Shown one piece after another: positions 16,001-22,892 of a stretch of DNA of 64,000 bases (positions within the stretch are counted from its first letter, which is position 1; each line of letters begins with the position of its first letter). Source of the DNA: a virus; the IMG/VR virus record IMGVR_UViG_3300042332_001447, positions 1-64,000 of that record; one strand, 5' to 3'. Under the pieces are notes generated by a model. It was given only the letters and a program-made list of their open reading frames with translations. It was not told where the DNA came from and did not search any database. Both the position numbers and the translations under genes were made by a program.

Positions 16001-16597
16001 ATGTTATTAAGATATATTTACACAAGTTGTTTATCTATGCTTTTCTTAACGTCGTGTACTGTGTACACAGAGAAGCAATCTGAAGCGTTATCTCGCTCTG
16101 TATATGCTACAAAAGATTCAATTGATTACGCCCGAATAGATTTAGCGGATTATTATATTAGTGAATCTATTAGACTTGTAAGACCACCGAAAGAAAGAGT
16201 GTCTATACAATCAGTGTATAAAAAAGACGAGGTATCTACTAAAAAAAAAGTAGATACTGTAGTTAATAAACAGAGAGTGCTTTTAATACCAGAAAAATAT
16301 AAAAGTGATACGGTTGTTACGATTAACTCTCAAGAATACGAACAATTAATAAAAAATAAAGAAATATCTGTTCAATTAGAAAAAGATTTTGCAAATATAG
16401 CAAAAACAAAACAGTTAGTGGATACAGAGTTAACTCGTCAGATAGAGTATAGTGAAAGAATGATTAGAGATTTAAACACTATGCAAAAAAAGCTAGTGGA
16501 AAAAGACTTAGCTATATTACAAAGAAATATAATAATTGTTGCTTTATTAGCATCAATAGGGGTAGGAGTTTATTTGAGAATGAAAGGAGTATTATAA
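16001..16597 (+). CDS. Unimolecular spanin (u-spanin) candidate
   Basis: 198 aa. The N-terminus is a short lipoprotein signal with lipobox LTSC (Cys19). The middle is polar and predicted helical, including a Lys/Glu-rich segment (about 110-170). The C-terminus is a single membrane segment (about 173-191, NIIIVALLASIGVGVYLRMK). An outer-membrane lipid anchor joined to an inner-membrane segment in one polypeptide is the u-spanin design (T1 gp11 type), which fuses the two membranes of Gram-negative hosts at the end of lysis. The gene stands two positions before the endolysin and its stop overlaps the holin candidate. Sequence identity to known spanins cannot be judged here. Confidence 0.65.
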   Translation: MLLRYIYTSCLSMLFLTSCTVYTEKQSEALSRSVYATKDSIDYARIDLADYYISESIRLVRPPKERVSIQSVYKKDEVSTKKKVDTVVNKQRVLLIPEKYKSDTVVTINSQEYEQLIKNKEISVQLEKDFANIAKTKQLVDTELTRQIEYSERMIRDLNTMQKKLVEKDLAILQRNIIIVALLASIGVGVYLRMKGVL

Positions 16598-17028
16598 TGA
16601 TACCTGCTCTTAAAGATATTATACTAACAGCAACTGCTTTTTTGAGTAGTAACCGAGTTCCTCCAAATACACTACCGGAAGATTGCGAGAGGTTAAAGTC
16701 AATAAACCACATGGAATCTAAAAAATTTTTTATTGTTTTAACATCTGTGTTTATTCTTGCTTTTTTTTATTTTGCTAGTGTTGGAGTGTTATTCTTGTTA
16801 CCACATAATGCACCAGAATTTGTTAGCGGTTTTGTGACACTGTTCTCAAAAACAATTGAAATTTTAGCTGTTGTTATAGCGTCGTATGTTGGAGCACAAG
16901 CTGTTGTTGATTTAAAATACGCAAGTAACTCTAATGCTTCTTTAGCTGGTACAACCCACACTGAAGACATACAAAATGTAACTGTTATACAAACAAACAT
17001 AAAAGAAGATGATTATGAACTCAATTAA
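16597..17028 (+). CDS. Holin candidate
   Basis: 143 aa. Two membrane segments at about residues 45-68 (FFIVLTSVFILAFFYFASVG) and 80-103 (SGFVTLFSKTIEILAVVIAS), with an N-terminal soluble part of about 40 residues and a polar, acidic C-terminus. A clear Shine-Dalgarno sequence AAAGGAG lies 8 bases before the ATG, and the gene overlaps both neighbours, spanin and endolysin. The position and topology fit a holin that permeabilises the inner membrane for the endolysin. Other small membrane proteins would look similar. Confidence 0.55.
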   Translation: MIPALKDIILTATAFLSSNRVPPNTLPEDCERLKSINHMESKKFFIVLTSVFILAFFYFASVGVLFLLPHNAPEFVSGFVTLFSKTIEILAVVIASYVGAQAVVDLKYASNSNASLAGTTHTEDIQNVTVIQTNIKEDDYELN

Positions 17029-17632
17029 ACCGTCTAAAAAAACGTTAGATCTCTTACTTCAATACGAAGTCGGTGGTGGTAAATTGTACTACGAAAAACA
17101 TCTTTCAAAATTTACCTGGCCTGGCGGAGCATCAGGGCCAACAATCTCGATCGGGGTAGACTGTGCATATTATTCAGAAGCTGAATTAGCAGAAATATTT
17201 TCTTTTTTACCTGATGATCAAATAAAACAAGTTCAGGGTGCTTCAGGTAAAACCGGAGAAAAAGGTAAACAATACACTGTTATACTGAGAGCTGCAGGAA
17301 TTACTGTGAGTTGGGATAAAGCACTTGAAATTTTTGAAAAGTTAACTTGGCCAAAATTTACCAAGCTAGCTGAGAAGACATTTCCGGGATTAGCTGATTT
17401 ACACCCAGATGCTTACGGTGCAATCGTGTCTTTAGTCTTTAACAGAGGAACGAGTCTTTCTGGAGAGAAAAGAAAAGAAATGGCTAATATTAAAACACTA
17501 ATTCCTAAAAAAGATTATAAGAAAATCGCTAAAGAGTTTCGTAATATGAAGCGAATTTGGATAGGAAAAGGTCTTGATGGATTACTAGAAAGAAGAGAAG
17601 CTGAGGCTAAATTGATTGAAAGTGTGGTCTAG
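17009..17632 (+). CDS. Endolysin (lysozyme-like muramidase)
   Basis: 207 aa from ATG 17009; ATG 17015 is an equally likely start. The N-terminal motif LLQYEVGGG (about 16-24) carries the Glu expected as general acid, followed by PTISIGVD, equivalent to the T-x-G-x-G region of lysozymes. DAYGAIVSLVFNRG (about 132-145) is the hallmark helix of phage lysozyme-type endolysins. No signal peptide or membrane segment, so it needs the holin. It overlaps the holin candidate by 20 bases. Substrate: the glycan strand of host peptidoglycan. Confidence 0.7.
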   Translation: MIMNSIKPSKKTLDLLLQYEVGGGKLYYEKHLSKFTWPGGASGPTISIGVDCAYYSEAELAEIFSFLPDDQIKQVQGASGKTGEKGKQYTVILRAAGITVSWDKALEIFEKLTWPKFTKLAEKTFPGLADLHPDAYGAIVSLVFNRGTSLSGEKRKEMANIKTLIPKKDYKKIAKEFRNMKRIWIGKGLDGLLERREAEAKLIESVV

Positions 17633-17817
17633 TGTATAGTTTCCCGGTAACAATACAGAGTCTCTCTTGAGTTTAGTTTAAAATAACGATCTTACCATAG
17701 TTTTAAAATACAACCATTCTCTGAGACATAGTAAATAAACAAATGTAGGGCTCTTCTTAACGTAAAAATACATTAACCAAAATAAGAATAGTGCATTACG
17801 CATAAATATAATTATAT
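17633..17817. other. Non-coding interval after the lysis cassette
   Basis: 185 bases without a convincing ORF. Apart from the ATAAATA motif near its right end I see no strong hairpin with a T-run, no tRNA and no repeat of the TnpB elements. Confidence 0.5.
17802..17808 (+). promoter_or_regulatory. Late-promoter-like ATAAATA
   Basis: ATAAATA ends 9 nt before the ATG at 17818, with only A/T-rich sequence and no Shine-Dalgarno sequence between. Confidence 0.5.
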
Positions 17818-18345
17818 ATGGGTATTAAAAAATTCGACATTCTTGTAAACAGTATCTTACAAGAAGGAGAAATCTTAACAAATGCTGAAGATGTTAACAA
17901 TCTAACATCTTACGATACAATAGTGAGTATTGTTAATAGAATGATCGAAGATCCAAGAGAGCTTTTACCGCCTGTTGATCTTAAAAAATTTATTATAAAA
18001 GATCCTAAGGAAAAAGACGGCTATAAGTTTACTTGGCGGTACGGTAATAGTATCTTTGTCGAAATTAAAGTAACACCGAGTAATATCTATATATACGATA
18101 TAAAGAGTGATAAAGTATTATTTAGTACACCTACTACTGAGAGCCCTGTACATAGTGTCGAAAACACAATTTTCACAGAGATTGAAAAGTTGATCGCAGC
18201 TGATAAACAAAAAGATGAATTAGGAGTCTCTACACCTCTTGAGCTCGGAGATATAAATAAATCCGCTTTACCAGGAGCTGAGAGAGAAGCTAATAATAAA
18301 GCTCCTACATCGAAAACGAGTGAGTATTTAAAAGGTCTTAGATAA
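17818..18345 (+). CDS. Unknown protein with N-terminal FDxLxNxxLxE-type peptide
   Basis: 175 aa, not recognised. The first 16 residues (MGIKKFDILVNSILQE) form an amphipathic peptide similar to the start of the 54793-55353 product (MNFNALYNKMLSE). Residues about 60-125 are a beta-rich core (KFTWRYGNSIFVEIKVTP; NIYIYDIKSDKVLF). The C-terminal ~45 residues are polar and probably disordered. It overlaps a small convergent minus-strand gene by 8 bases. The N-terminal peptide may be a capsid-targeting or interaction tag; this is inference. Confidence 0.55.
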   Translation: MGIKKFDILVNSILQEGEILTNAEDVNNLTSYDTIVSIVNRMIEDPRELLPPVDLKKFIIKDPKEKDGYKFTWRYGNSIFVEIKVTPSNIYIYDIKSDKVLFSTPTTESPVHSVENTIFTEIEKLIAADKQKDELGVSTPLELGDINKSALPGAEREANNKAPTSKTSEYLKGLR

Positions 18346-18505
18346 CAAAATCTTCGGGATCTATTTCATCGATCTTTTGTTTAAGATATTCTAAAGCGTA
18401 TTCTATATCAGTAATTTTTGTAAAATTACCTGCTATTGCTATTTCTATAATATCTTCAACCGCTGTATCTATTACGGATTCAATTTCGCTATGTTTTTGT
18501 GACAT
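18338..18505 (-). CDS. Small acidic helical protein
   Basis: 55 aa from ATG 18505 (MSQKHSEIESVIDTAVEDII...). It is helical and acidic, without membrane segments. A longer reading from 18661 exists, but its extra N-terminus is Cys/Phe-rich and antisense to the phoH start, so the inner ATG is preferred. It overlaps the 3' end of the preceding plus-strand gene by 8 bases. No family recognised. Confidence 0.5.
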   Translation of the reverse strand: MSQKHSEIESVIDTAVEDIIEIAIAGNFTKITDIEYALEYLKQKIDEIDPEDFVI

Positions 18506-18587
18506 AAGTGTATAAAACGTATTTATACATCTCGGTAATATTTTTTGCGAACAGGAACCAGCAGTGGTCGCGATTAAATAATATAGA

Positions 18588-20510
18588 GTGAAAACTAAAC
18601 GATCACCAAAGCAAACTGCGTCAAAGCAGAACGCATCAGACGTATCATCTGATATAAGCAAAAAAGATACTTCTCCAAGAGTGCATCAAAGAGAAAAAAT
18701 AAATTTTAATCTCAATATAAAAGGACTTGATTGGACGGAGAAACAAAAAGCATTTATAGAACTTGCTACTCACAAAGACACTAGAGTTGTATTTTTAAGT
18801 GGTCCTGCCGGTACAAGCAAGGCACAGCCTCTTGATGCTAAATTATTAACACCTAATGGATGGCGTTTAATGGGAGACATACAACCAGGGGACAAGGTAT
18901 ATGGTAGAGACGGCACACCTGTTAAAGTAATAAGTATACATCCTCAAGGTATACAGGATATTTTTAAAGTAACGTTTTCTGATGGCACATCGACAGAATG
19001 TACTGATGATCACTTATGGCTTACTAAGACATACTATGATCGTACTTTTGAGAAAACTAGAGAGACTGTCAGGTTATCGCGTCAAAAAAGAGGTTTACGT
19101 GAATTAAAGCATAGTCAAGCAAGAATTGACTCCTCTAAGAACGGTACTGTAAAGACTCTAAAAGAAATTAGAGAAACTTTGTATGTCGGTGGTAGCGAGA
19201 ATATTAATCACACGATACCTATTGTTGATGTTTTACAATTTCCTGCTCGGGAACATATAATACATCCGTATATTATGGGTGTATTATTGGGTGATGGATG
19301 TTTACGTACTCGTATTGGTATAACGAGTGCTGACTCCGAGCTTGTTGAACGGGTAAGAGAGTTTTTACCGAGTGATATGCAACTCAAGTATCTAGACAGA
19401 CCGTACGAATACAAGATCATGGGTAAAGAGAGAAGCACTAACTATTTCTTAAAAGAATTAGCTCGAATGGAATTAAGAGGTAAGTATTCATACAATAAAT
19501 GTATACCTGATGAGTATCTTTTTGATTCACAAGAAAATAGACTGTGGTTACTAAAAGGTTTAATGGATACAGATGGTTTCGCGGTTTCAAAACAAAGCTA
19601 TGTAGGTTTTTGCAGCACGTCTGTTGATTTGATGGATGGTGTTCGTTTTTTGGTAGAATCTCTCGGTGGAGTATGTTCAGCGGGCCATGCCTCTGATGGT
19701 AACGATTATATGTATAATGGCGAATTACGTAAAGGTAGACCGTCATGGTCGTTTTTTGTAAACTTACCTGTAAATCCGTTTAGTTTGAGTCGTAAGCAGG
19801 TATTAGTGAAGCAGCGAACTAAATATTTTCCACAGCGATACATAACAAACGTGGAATATGTAGGGCAAAAAGAAGCTCAGTGTATTTTAGTGGATAGTGC
19901 AGAACACTTATATCTCACAAATAATTGTATTGTTACACATAATACCGCGCTGGCAGTATTCTGCGCTCTTCAATTAATAAACACAAAGAGAGCTAGTGAG
20001 TTAGTTTACGTTAGATCATTAGTCGAGAGTGCATCCCAGAGCTTAGGTTCTCTACCTGGAGAGATGGGTGAAAAATTTAAACCGTTTGCTATGCCTCTTA
20101 TAGATAAATTAGAAGAGTTTCTATGCACAGGGGATATAAAGAAATTATTCGCTGATGAAAGAGTTAAACCTACACCTGTTAACTATCTTAGAGGTGCTTC
20201 ATACAACGCAAATGTAGTTATTGTAGATGAAGCGCAAAATCTCGATTTTAATAAAGAGCTCGTAACTGTTATAACCCGTATAGGTAAATTTAGTAAATTT
20301 TTTATACTCGGGGATCCTATGCAAACAGATCTTAAGCATAAAGAGCAGTCCGGATTTAAGCCTATGTTTGATCTCTTTAATGACGAGCAATCTCAAAAAG
20401 AAGGAATATATTGTGTAGAATTCACTAAGGATGATATCATGCGTTCTGAACTTCTCAAGTTTATCGTAGAAAAAATTGAAAATTATCAAGCTATAAAGAA
20501 ACAAATGTAG
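18588..20510 (+). CDS. phoH: PhoH-like ATPase precursor interrupted by an intein
   Basis: 640 aa precursor from GTG 18588. The extein parts, residues 1-78 and 453-640, make a 266-aa PhoH-type P-loop ATPase. The Walker A is GPAGTSK at 72-78, continuing after the intein as TALAV; Walker B is VVIVDEAQN at about 544-552; ILGDPMQTDL follows at about 575-584. PhoH proteins are widespread in phages, related to superfamily 1 helicase motors and possibly active on RNA. The intein sits in the catalytic loop, so the ATPase is inactive until splicing. The next gene starts 2 bases after the stop, suggesting one transcript. Confidence 0.88.
   Translation: MKTKRSPKQTASKQNASDVSSDISKKDTSPRVHQREKINFNLNIKGLDWTEKQKAFIELATHKDTRVVFLSGPAGTSKAQPLDAKLLTPNGWRLMGDIQPGDKVYGRDGTPVKVISIHPQGIQDIFKVTFSDGTSTECTDDHLWLTKTYYDRTFEKTRETVRLSRQKRGLRELKHSQARIDSSKNGTVKTLKEIRETLYVGGSENINHTIPIVDVLQFPAREHIIHPYIMGVLLGDGCLRTRIGITSADSELVERVREFLPSDMQLKYLDRPYEYKIMGKERSTNYFLKELARMELRGKYSYNKCIPDEYLFDSQENRLWLLKGLMDTDGFAVSKQSYVGFCSTSVDLMDGVRFLVESLGGVCSAGHASDGNDYMYNGELRKGRPSWSFFVNLPVNPFSLSRKQVLVKQRTKYFPQRYITNVEYVGQKEAQCILVDSAEHLYLTNNCIVTHNTALAVFCALQLINTKRASELVYVRSLVESASQSLGSLPGEMGEKFKPFAMPLIDKLEEFLCTGDIKKLFADERVKPTPVNYLRGASYNANVVIVDEAQNLDFNKELVTVITRIGKFSKFFILGDPMQTDLKHKEQSGFKPMFDLFNDEQSQKEGIYCVEFTKDDIMRSELLKFIVEKIENYQAIKKQM
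18822..19943 (+). mobile_element. Class 3 intein with LAGLIDADG homing endonuclease
   Basis: 374 residues (79-452 of the precursor). Block A starts with Ala79 (AQPLDAKLLTPNGW) instead of Cys. Block B is TECTDDHLWLT, with Trp144 after the His. Endonuclease motifs are IMGVLLGDG (about 229-237) and LLKGLMDTDG (about 321-330). Block F is AQCILVDSAEHLYL, with Cys432. Block G is IVTHN, with Thr450, and the +1 residue is Thr453. Trp-Cys-Thr at these places is the WCT triplet that defines class 3 inteins, where the block F Cys starts the reaction in place of residue 1. The endonuclease keeps both Asp motifs, so homing may be active. Confidence 0.88.
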
Positions 20511-20512
20511 AT

Positions 20513-20929
20513 ATGAAAGCTCTTATAGACGAAATATACACCGAACAAGAATGTTCACATATTAAAACGTTCTTTAGTGAAGATTCATCTTTAAGAGATA
20601 TTATAAAAAAAGCTATAGGGGATAAAATAATACTGAGTAGCGAAAAAATACTACTCAGTAGCCCTTTGGATATAGTCTACCTAATTTGCTTGACAAGTAA
20701 ATTTGCAACTTCTGATGATGAGTGTCATCGAGTTGCTATTACCGTGTTTCAGTTTATTGAAAAGATCGATGATTCACTACCCTATTTGAGTGAGGATGGT
20801 TGTACATTACTTTTTGCAAGTAAGGTTCTTATGGCGTTATCATTCAGAGTAAAAGCTATTGAACATCGTTGGAAGTATCGTGGTGCACCTTCACCTAGTT
20901 TTTACATGTTAGGACTGAGTGAAAGCTGA
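20513..20929 (+). CDS. Unknown protein, 3' end truncated by TnpB element
   Basis: 138 aa, helical, not recognised (MKALIDEIYTEQECSHIKTF). It begins 2 bases after the phoH stop and is probably cotranscribed. The last seven codons (MLGLSES) lie inside the left end of the TnpB element, which starts after TTTAC 20901-20905. A coding-like tail continues beyond the element at 22290-22361, one base out of frame with simple excision, so the original protein was probably about 22 residues longer. Confidence 0.6.
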   Translation: MKALIDEIYTEQECSHIKTFFSEDSSLRDIIKKAIGDKIILSSEKILLSSPLDIVYLICLTSKFATSDDECHRVAITVFQFIEKIDDSLPYLSEDGCTLLFASKVLMALSFRVKAIEHRWKYRGAPSPSFYMLGLSES

Positions 20930-20948
20930 GTGATCTTTAGTCACTCAG
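20926..20948 (+). repeat. Left-end subterminal hairpin of copy 3
   Basis: 8-bp stem with loop TCTTTAG, identical to the loop of the right-end hairpin at 22258-22280. It lies within a larger imperfect palindrome bounded by CTGAGT and ACTCAG. Confidence 0.8.
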
Positions 20949-21030
20949 ATGAAACTCAGCCTTTAAAATATTTGTAAAGAAATTAATATTTTCATTAGAA
21001 AAATACTTCCGCTTTGATTAAATATAATAA

Positions 21031-22272
21031 GTGGAAGCACCAAAGACATATTTTAAAGCGTTCAAGTTTAGACTTGATCCCAAAGAGGATCAACTCACCT
21101 TGCTTTCAAAGCACTTTGGTTGCACAAGGTTTCTTTATAACTATTTCTTAGGTGAAAAGATTCGTCACTACAAAGATAACGGAACTACTTTGAACTTTAA
21201 CAACACATGTATATCTCTAACTTCTTTAAAAAAACAAGAAGAATACGAATGGCTTTCAGAAGTTAACGCTCAGTGTCTCCAAGGCTCTTTGAAGAATTTA
21301 GAGAACGCATATCAAAGATTCTTTAAAAAACAATCAAAGTTTCCTCGTTTTAAGTCAAAGAAAGTTAATAGTGACTCGTTTTGTTGCCCTCAGCATGTAA
21401 CCATAGAAGGAAACAAAATCTTCGTTCCTAAGTTTAAAGAAGGCATTCCTTTCACAAAGCACAGAGAGATCAAAGGAGAAGTAAGAAGTGCAACGTTTTC
21501 TAAAGTCCCTTCTGGAAAGATGTACGTTAGTATTCTTTGCGAGTTGCCTTTAGAGACTCCTCTAAAAAAGACAGGAAAGAAGATTGGAGTAGATTTAGGC
21601 TTAAAAGACTTCTTGATAACCTCTGATGGCAAAAGATTTGCTAATCCAAGATTTTTAAAACAATTTTTAAAAGAACTTAAAGACCAACAAAAACATTTTA
21701 ATAGAAAACAAAAAGATTCGAAAAGAAAAGACAAACAAAGACTGAAAGTAGCTTGTTTGCATGAGAAGATAACCAATTCTCGTACTAACATGCAACACCA
21801 GATCAGCTCTTTTCTTGTTAAAAACTACGATCTAATAGCATTGGAGAGCCTTAATGTAAAAGGAATGATGGCTAACCATAGGTTAGCACAGTCTATTAGT
21901 GATGTAGCATGGAGTGGCTTTGTCTCCAAGTTAGAATACAAAGCAAAATGGTATGGAAAGGAAGTCATTCGTATTGAAACTTTCTTTCCATCCAGTAAAA
22001 CATGCAGTTGTTGCAATCAGGTCAAATCCAAACTAACTCTCAAAGAAAGAGATTGGACGTGTGTTTCTTGTAACACAAAGCATGACAGAGATATTAATGC
22101 CGCAACAAATATTTTGCAAAGAGGCATTACGATCTTATCGTCTGGAACAGACGATTACAGACATGGAGCTAAAATAAGACCCGTCAAGGAGAAATCTTTG
22201 AAAGGCACAAGCGTTGAGATGTCTAAAAAGAAGAATGTGCGCAAGTACATTCTGAAGCCGAACGATCTTTAG
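21031..22272 (+). CDS. tnpB: TnpB RNA-guided nuclease
   Basis: 413 aa from GTG 21031. The N-terminal part (FKFRLDPKEDQLTLLSKHFG ... FLYNYFL) is the usual OrfB helix-turn-helix region. The RuvC catalytic residues are present: Asp188 in GVDLGLKDF, Glu272 in LIALESLNVKGM, Asp354 in HDRDINAATN. The zinc knuckle between the last two has pairs SKTCSCC (325-328) and TCVSC (344-347). TnpB cuts DNA next to a short 5' motif using an omega RNA derived from its own 3' end. The last ~40 codons lie in the RNA scaffold and are poorly conserved as protein. All catalytic residues are intact, so it is probably active. Confidence 0.9.
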   Translation: MEAPKTYFKAFKFRLDPKEDQLTLLSKHFGCTRFLYNYFLGEKIRHYKDNGTTLNFNNTCISLTSLKKQEEYEWLSEVNAQCLQGSLKNLENAYQRFFKKQSKFPRFKSKKVNSDSFCCPQHVTIEGNKIFVPKFKEGIPFTKHREIKGEVRSATFSKVPSGKMYVSILCELPLETPLKKTGKKIGVDLGLKDFLITSDGKRFANPRFLKQFLKELKDQQKHFNRKQKDSKRKDKQRLKVACLHEKITNSRTNMQHQISSFLVKNYDLIALESLNVKGMMANHRLAQSISDVAWSGFVSKLEYKAKWYGKEVIRIETFFPSSKTCSCCNQVKSKLTLKERDWTCVSCNTKHDRDINAATNILQRGITILSSGTDDYRHGAKIRPVKEKSLKGTSVEMSKKKNVRKYILKPNDL

Positions 22273-22308
22273 TCGTTCGGTAGTTCACAAATAACGGTCA
22301 AGCAGATA
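22137..22308 (+). ncRNA. Omega-RNA-like guide RNA, copy 3
   Basis: Hairpins: ATCGTCTG-GAA-CAGACGAT (22137-22155), GAATGTGC-GCAA-GTACATTC (22233-22252) and the terminal hairpin (22258-22280). The first two stems differ from copies 1 and 2 by paired, compensatory changes while the adjacent stretch TACAGACATGGAGCT is kept. A possible further stem UAAUGCC/GGCAUUA lies just upstream in tnpB. The presumed guide begins after TTCAC, about 22289-22308. Ends are approximate. Confidence 0.65.
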
Positions 22309-22361
22309 TCGCTAAACATCACGAGCAATGGGAAGGATTTCTTGGAGAGTTGTTAGTTTAA
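22290..22361 (+). pseudogene. Orphaned C-terminal tail of the gene interrupted by copy 3
   Basis: 23 codons reading NNGQADIAKHHEQWEGFLGE then LLV and stop. It has ordinary protein-like composition but no start codon or ribosome site. It lies directly after the element border and most simply is the displaced end of the 20513 gene. The frame differs by one base, possibly slippage in the TTTTT run at the left border. Confidence 0.5.
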
Positions 22362-22397
22362 ACTTGATTTTTAGTTAGGAAAATAATAAATTTTTAA

Positions 22398-22892
22398 ATG
22401 GAAAATTATAGTGCTCTACAAGCTGAATTATCATCTACACTTTTTCATCTTAGTAGTTCAATCCAAGCTTTTAGCGACACACTAACATCTATACCACAGC
22501 ATCCTTATGATGCAACAAAGGCGATGTATTTTCCTGTGGATTATAAATTTCCAACGGTATACGATGTTAATGTACCAGAGGACGTATGCTTAAACACTAT
22601 TATAAAGGGGTTCGATACAGTACATCATAGATATCAAGAAAAAATACTCGATTACCTATCTTGCCCTAGTGAGTACGATTTAACTGATGCAGGTAATCAG
22701 TTTACTATACTAGCAGAACATCTCGGAGAAAATAAATATATTGTAACTGAAGACAAATATCGAATGTATCTAGAAGCGTTAGAGTTAATTCAGGGTATAG
22801 ATATAACAAGTGTTAATGAAGATAACTGTGTGGAGTTAATACATAAAATATGTTTTACTGTTTTACAGGCTTTACAGAAAAAAACAATCTAA
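22398..22892 (+). CDS. Unknown helical protein
   Basis: 164 aa, not recognised. Mostly helical and acidic (YSALQAELSSTLFHLSSSIQ ... EDNCVELIHKICFTVLQAL), with no membrane segment or catalytic motif. AATAATAAATTTTTAA precedes the ATG. It is the last plus-strand gene before the large minus-strand tail block and overlaps the convergent spike gene by 4 bases. Confidence 0.55.
   Translation: MENYSALQAELSSTLFHLSSSIQAFSDTLTSIPQHPYDATKAMYFPVDYKFPTVYDVNVPEDVCLNTIIKGFDTVHHRYQEKILDYLSCPSEYDLTDAGNQFTILAEHLGENKYIVTEDKYRMYLEALELIQGIDITSVNEDNCVELIHKICFTVLQALQKKTI

Larger units (their letters stand above)
20906..22288 (+). mobile_element. Complete TnpB-type element, copy 3 (1383 bp, no TnpA)
   Basis: Left border TTTAC (20901-20905), left hairpin CTGAGTGA-TCTTTAG-TCACTCAG (20926-20948), tnpB, right hairpin CCGAACGA-TCTTTAG-TCGTTCGG (22258-22280), right border TTCAC (22284-22288). 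Left and right hairpins share the same 7-nt loop, as expected for subterminal palindromes of IS200/IS605-type elements. No target duplication is visible, which also fits that family. No TnpA lies next to it, so this is a tnpB-only (IS1341-like) element mobilised in trans or by homing. Borders are inferred from comparison with copies 1 and 2. Confidence 0.8.

Noticed and set aside
18822-19943. Class 2 (KlbA-type) intein because residue 1 is Ala
   Set aside because: Class 2 inteins use Cys at +1; here +1 is Thr, and the WCT residues of class 3 are all present.
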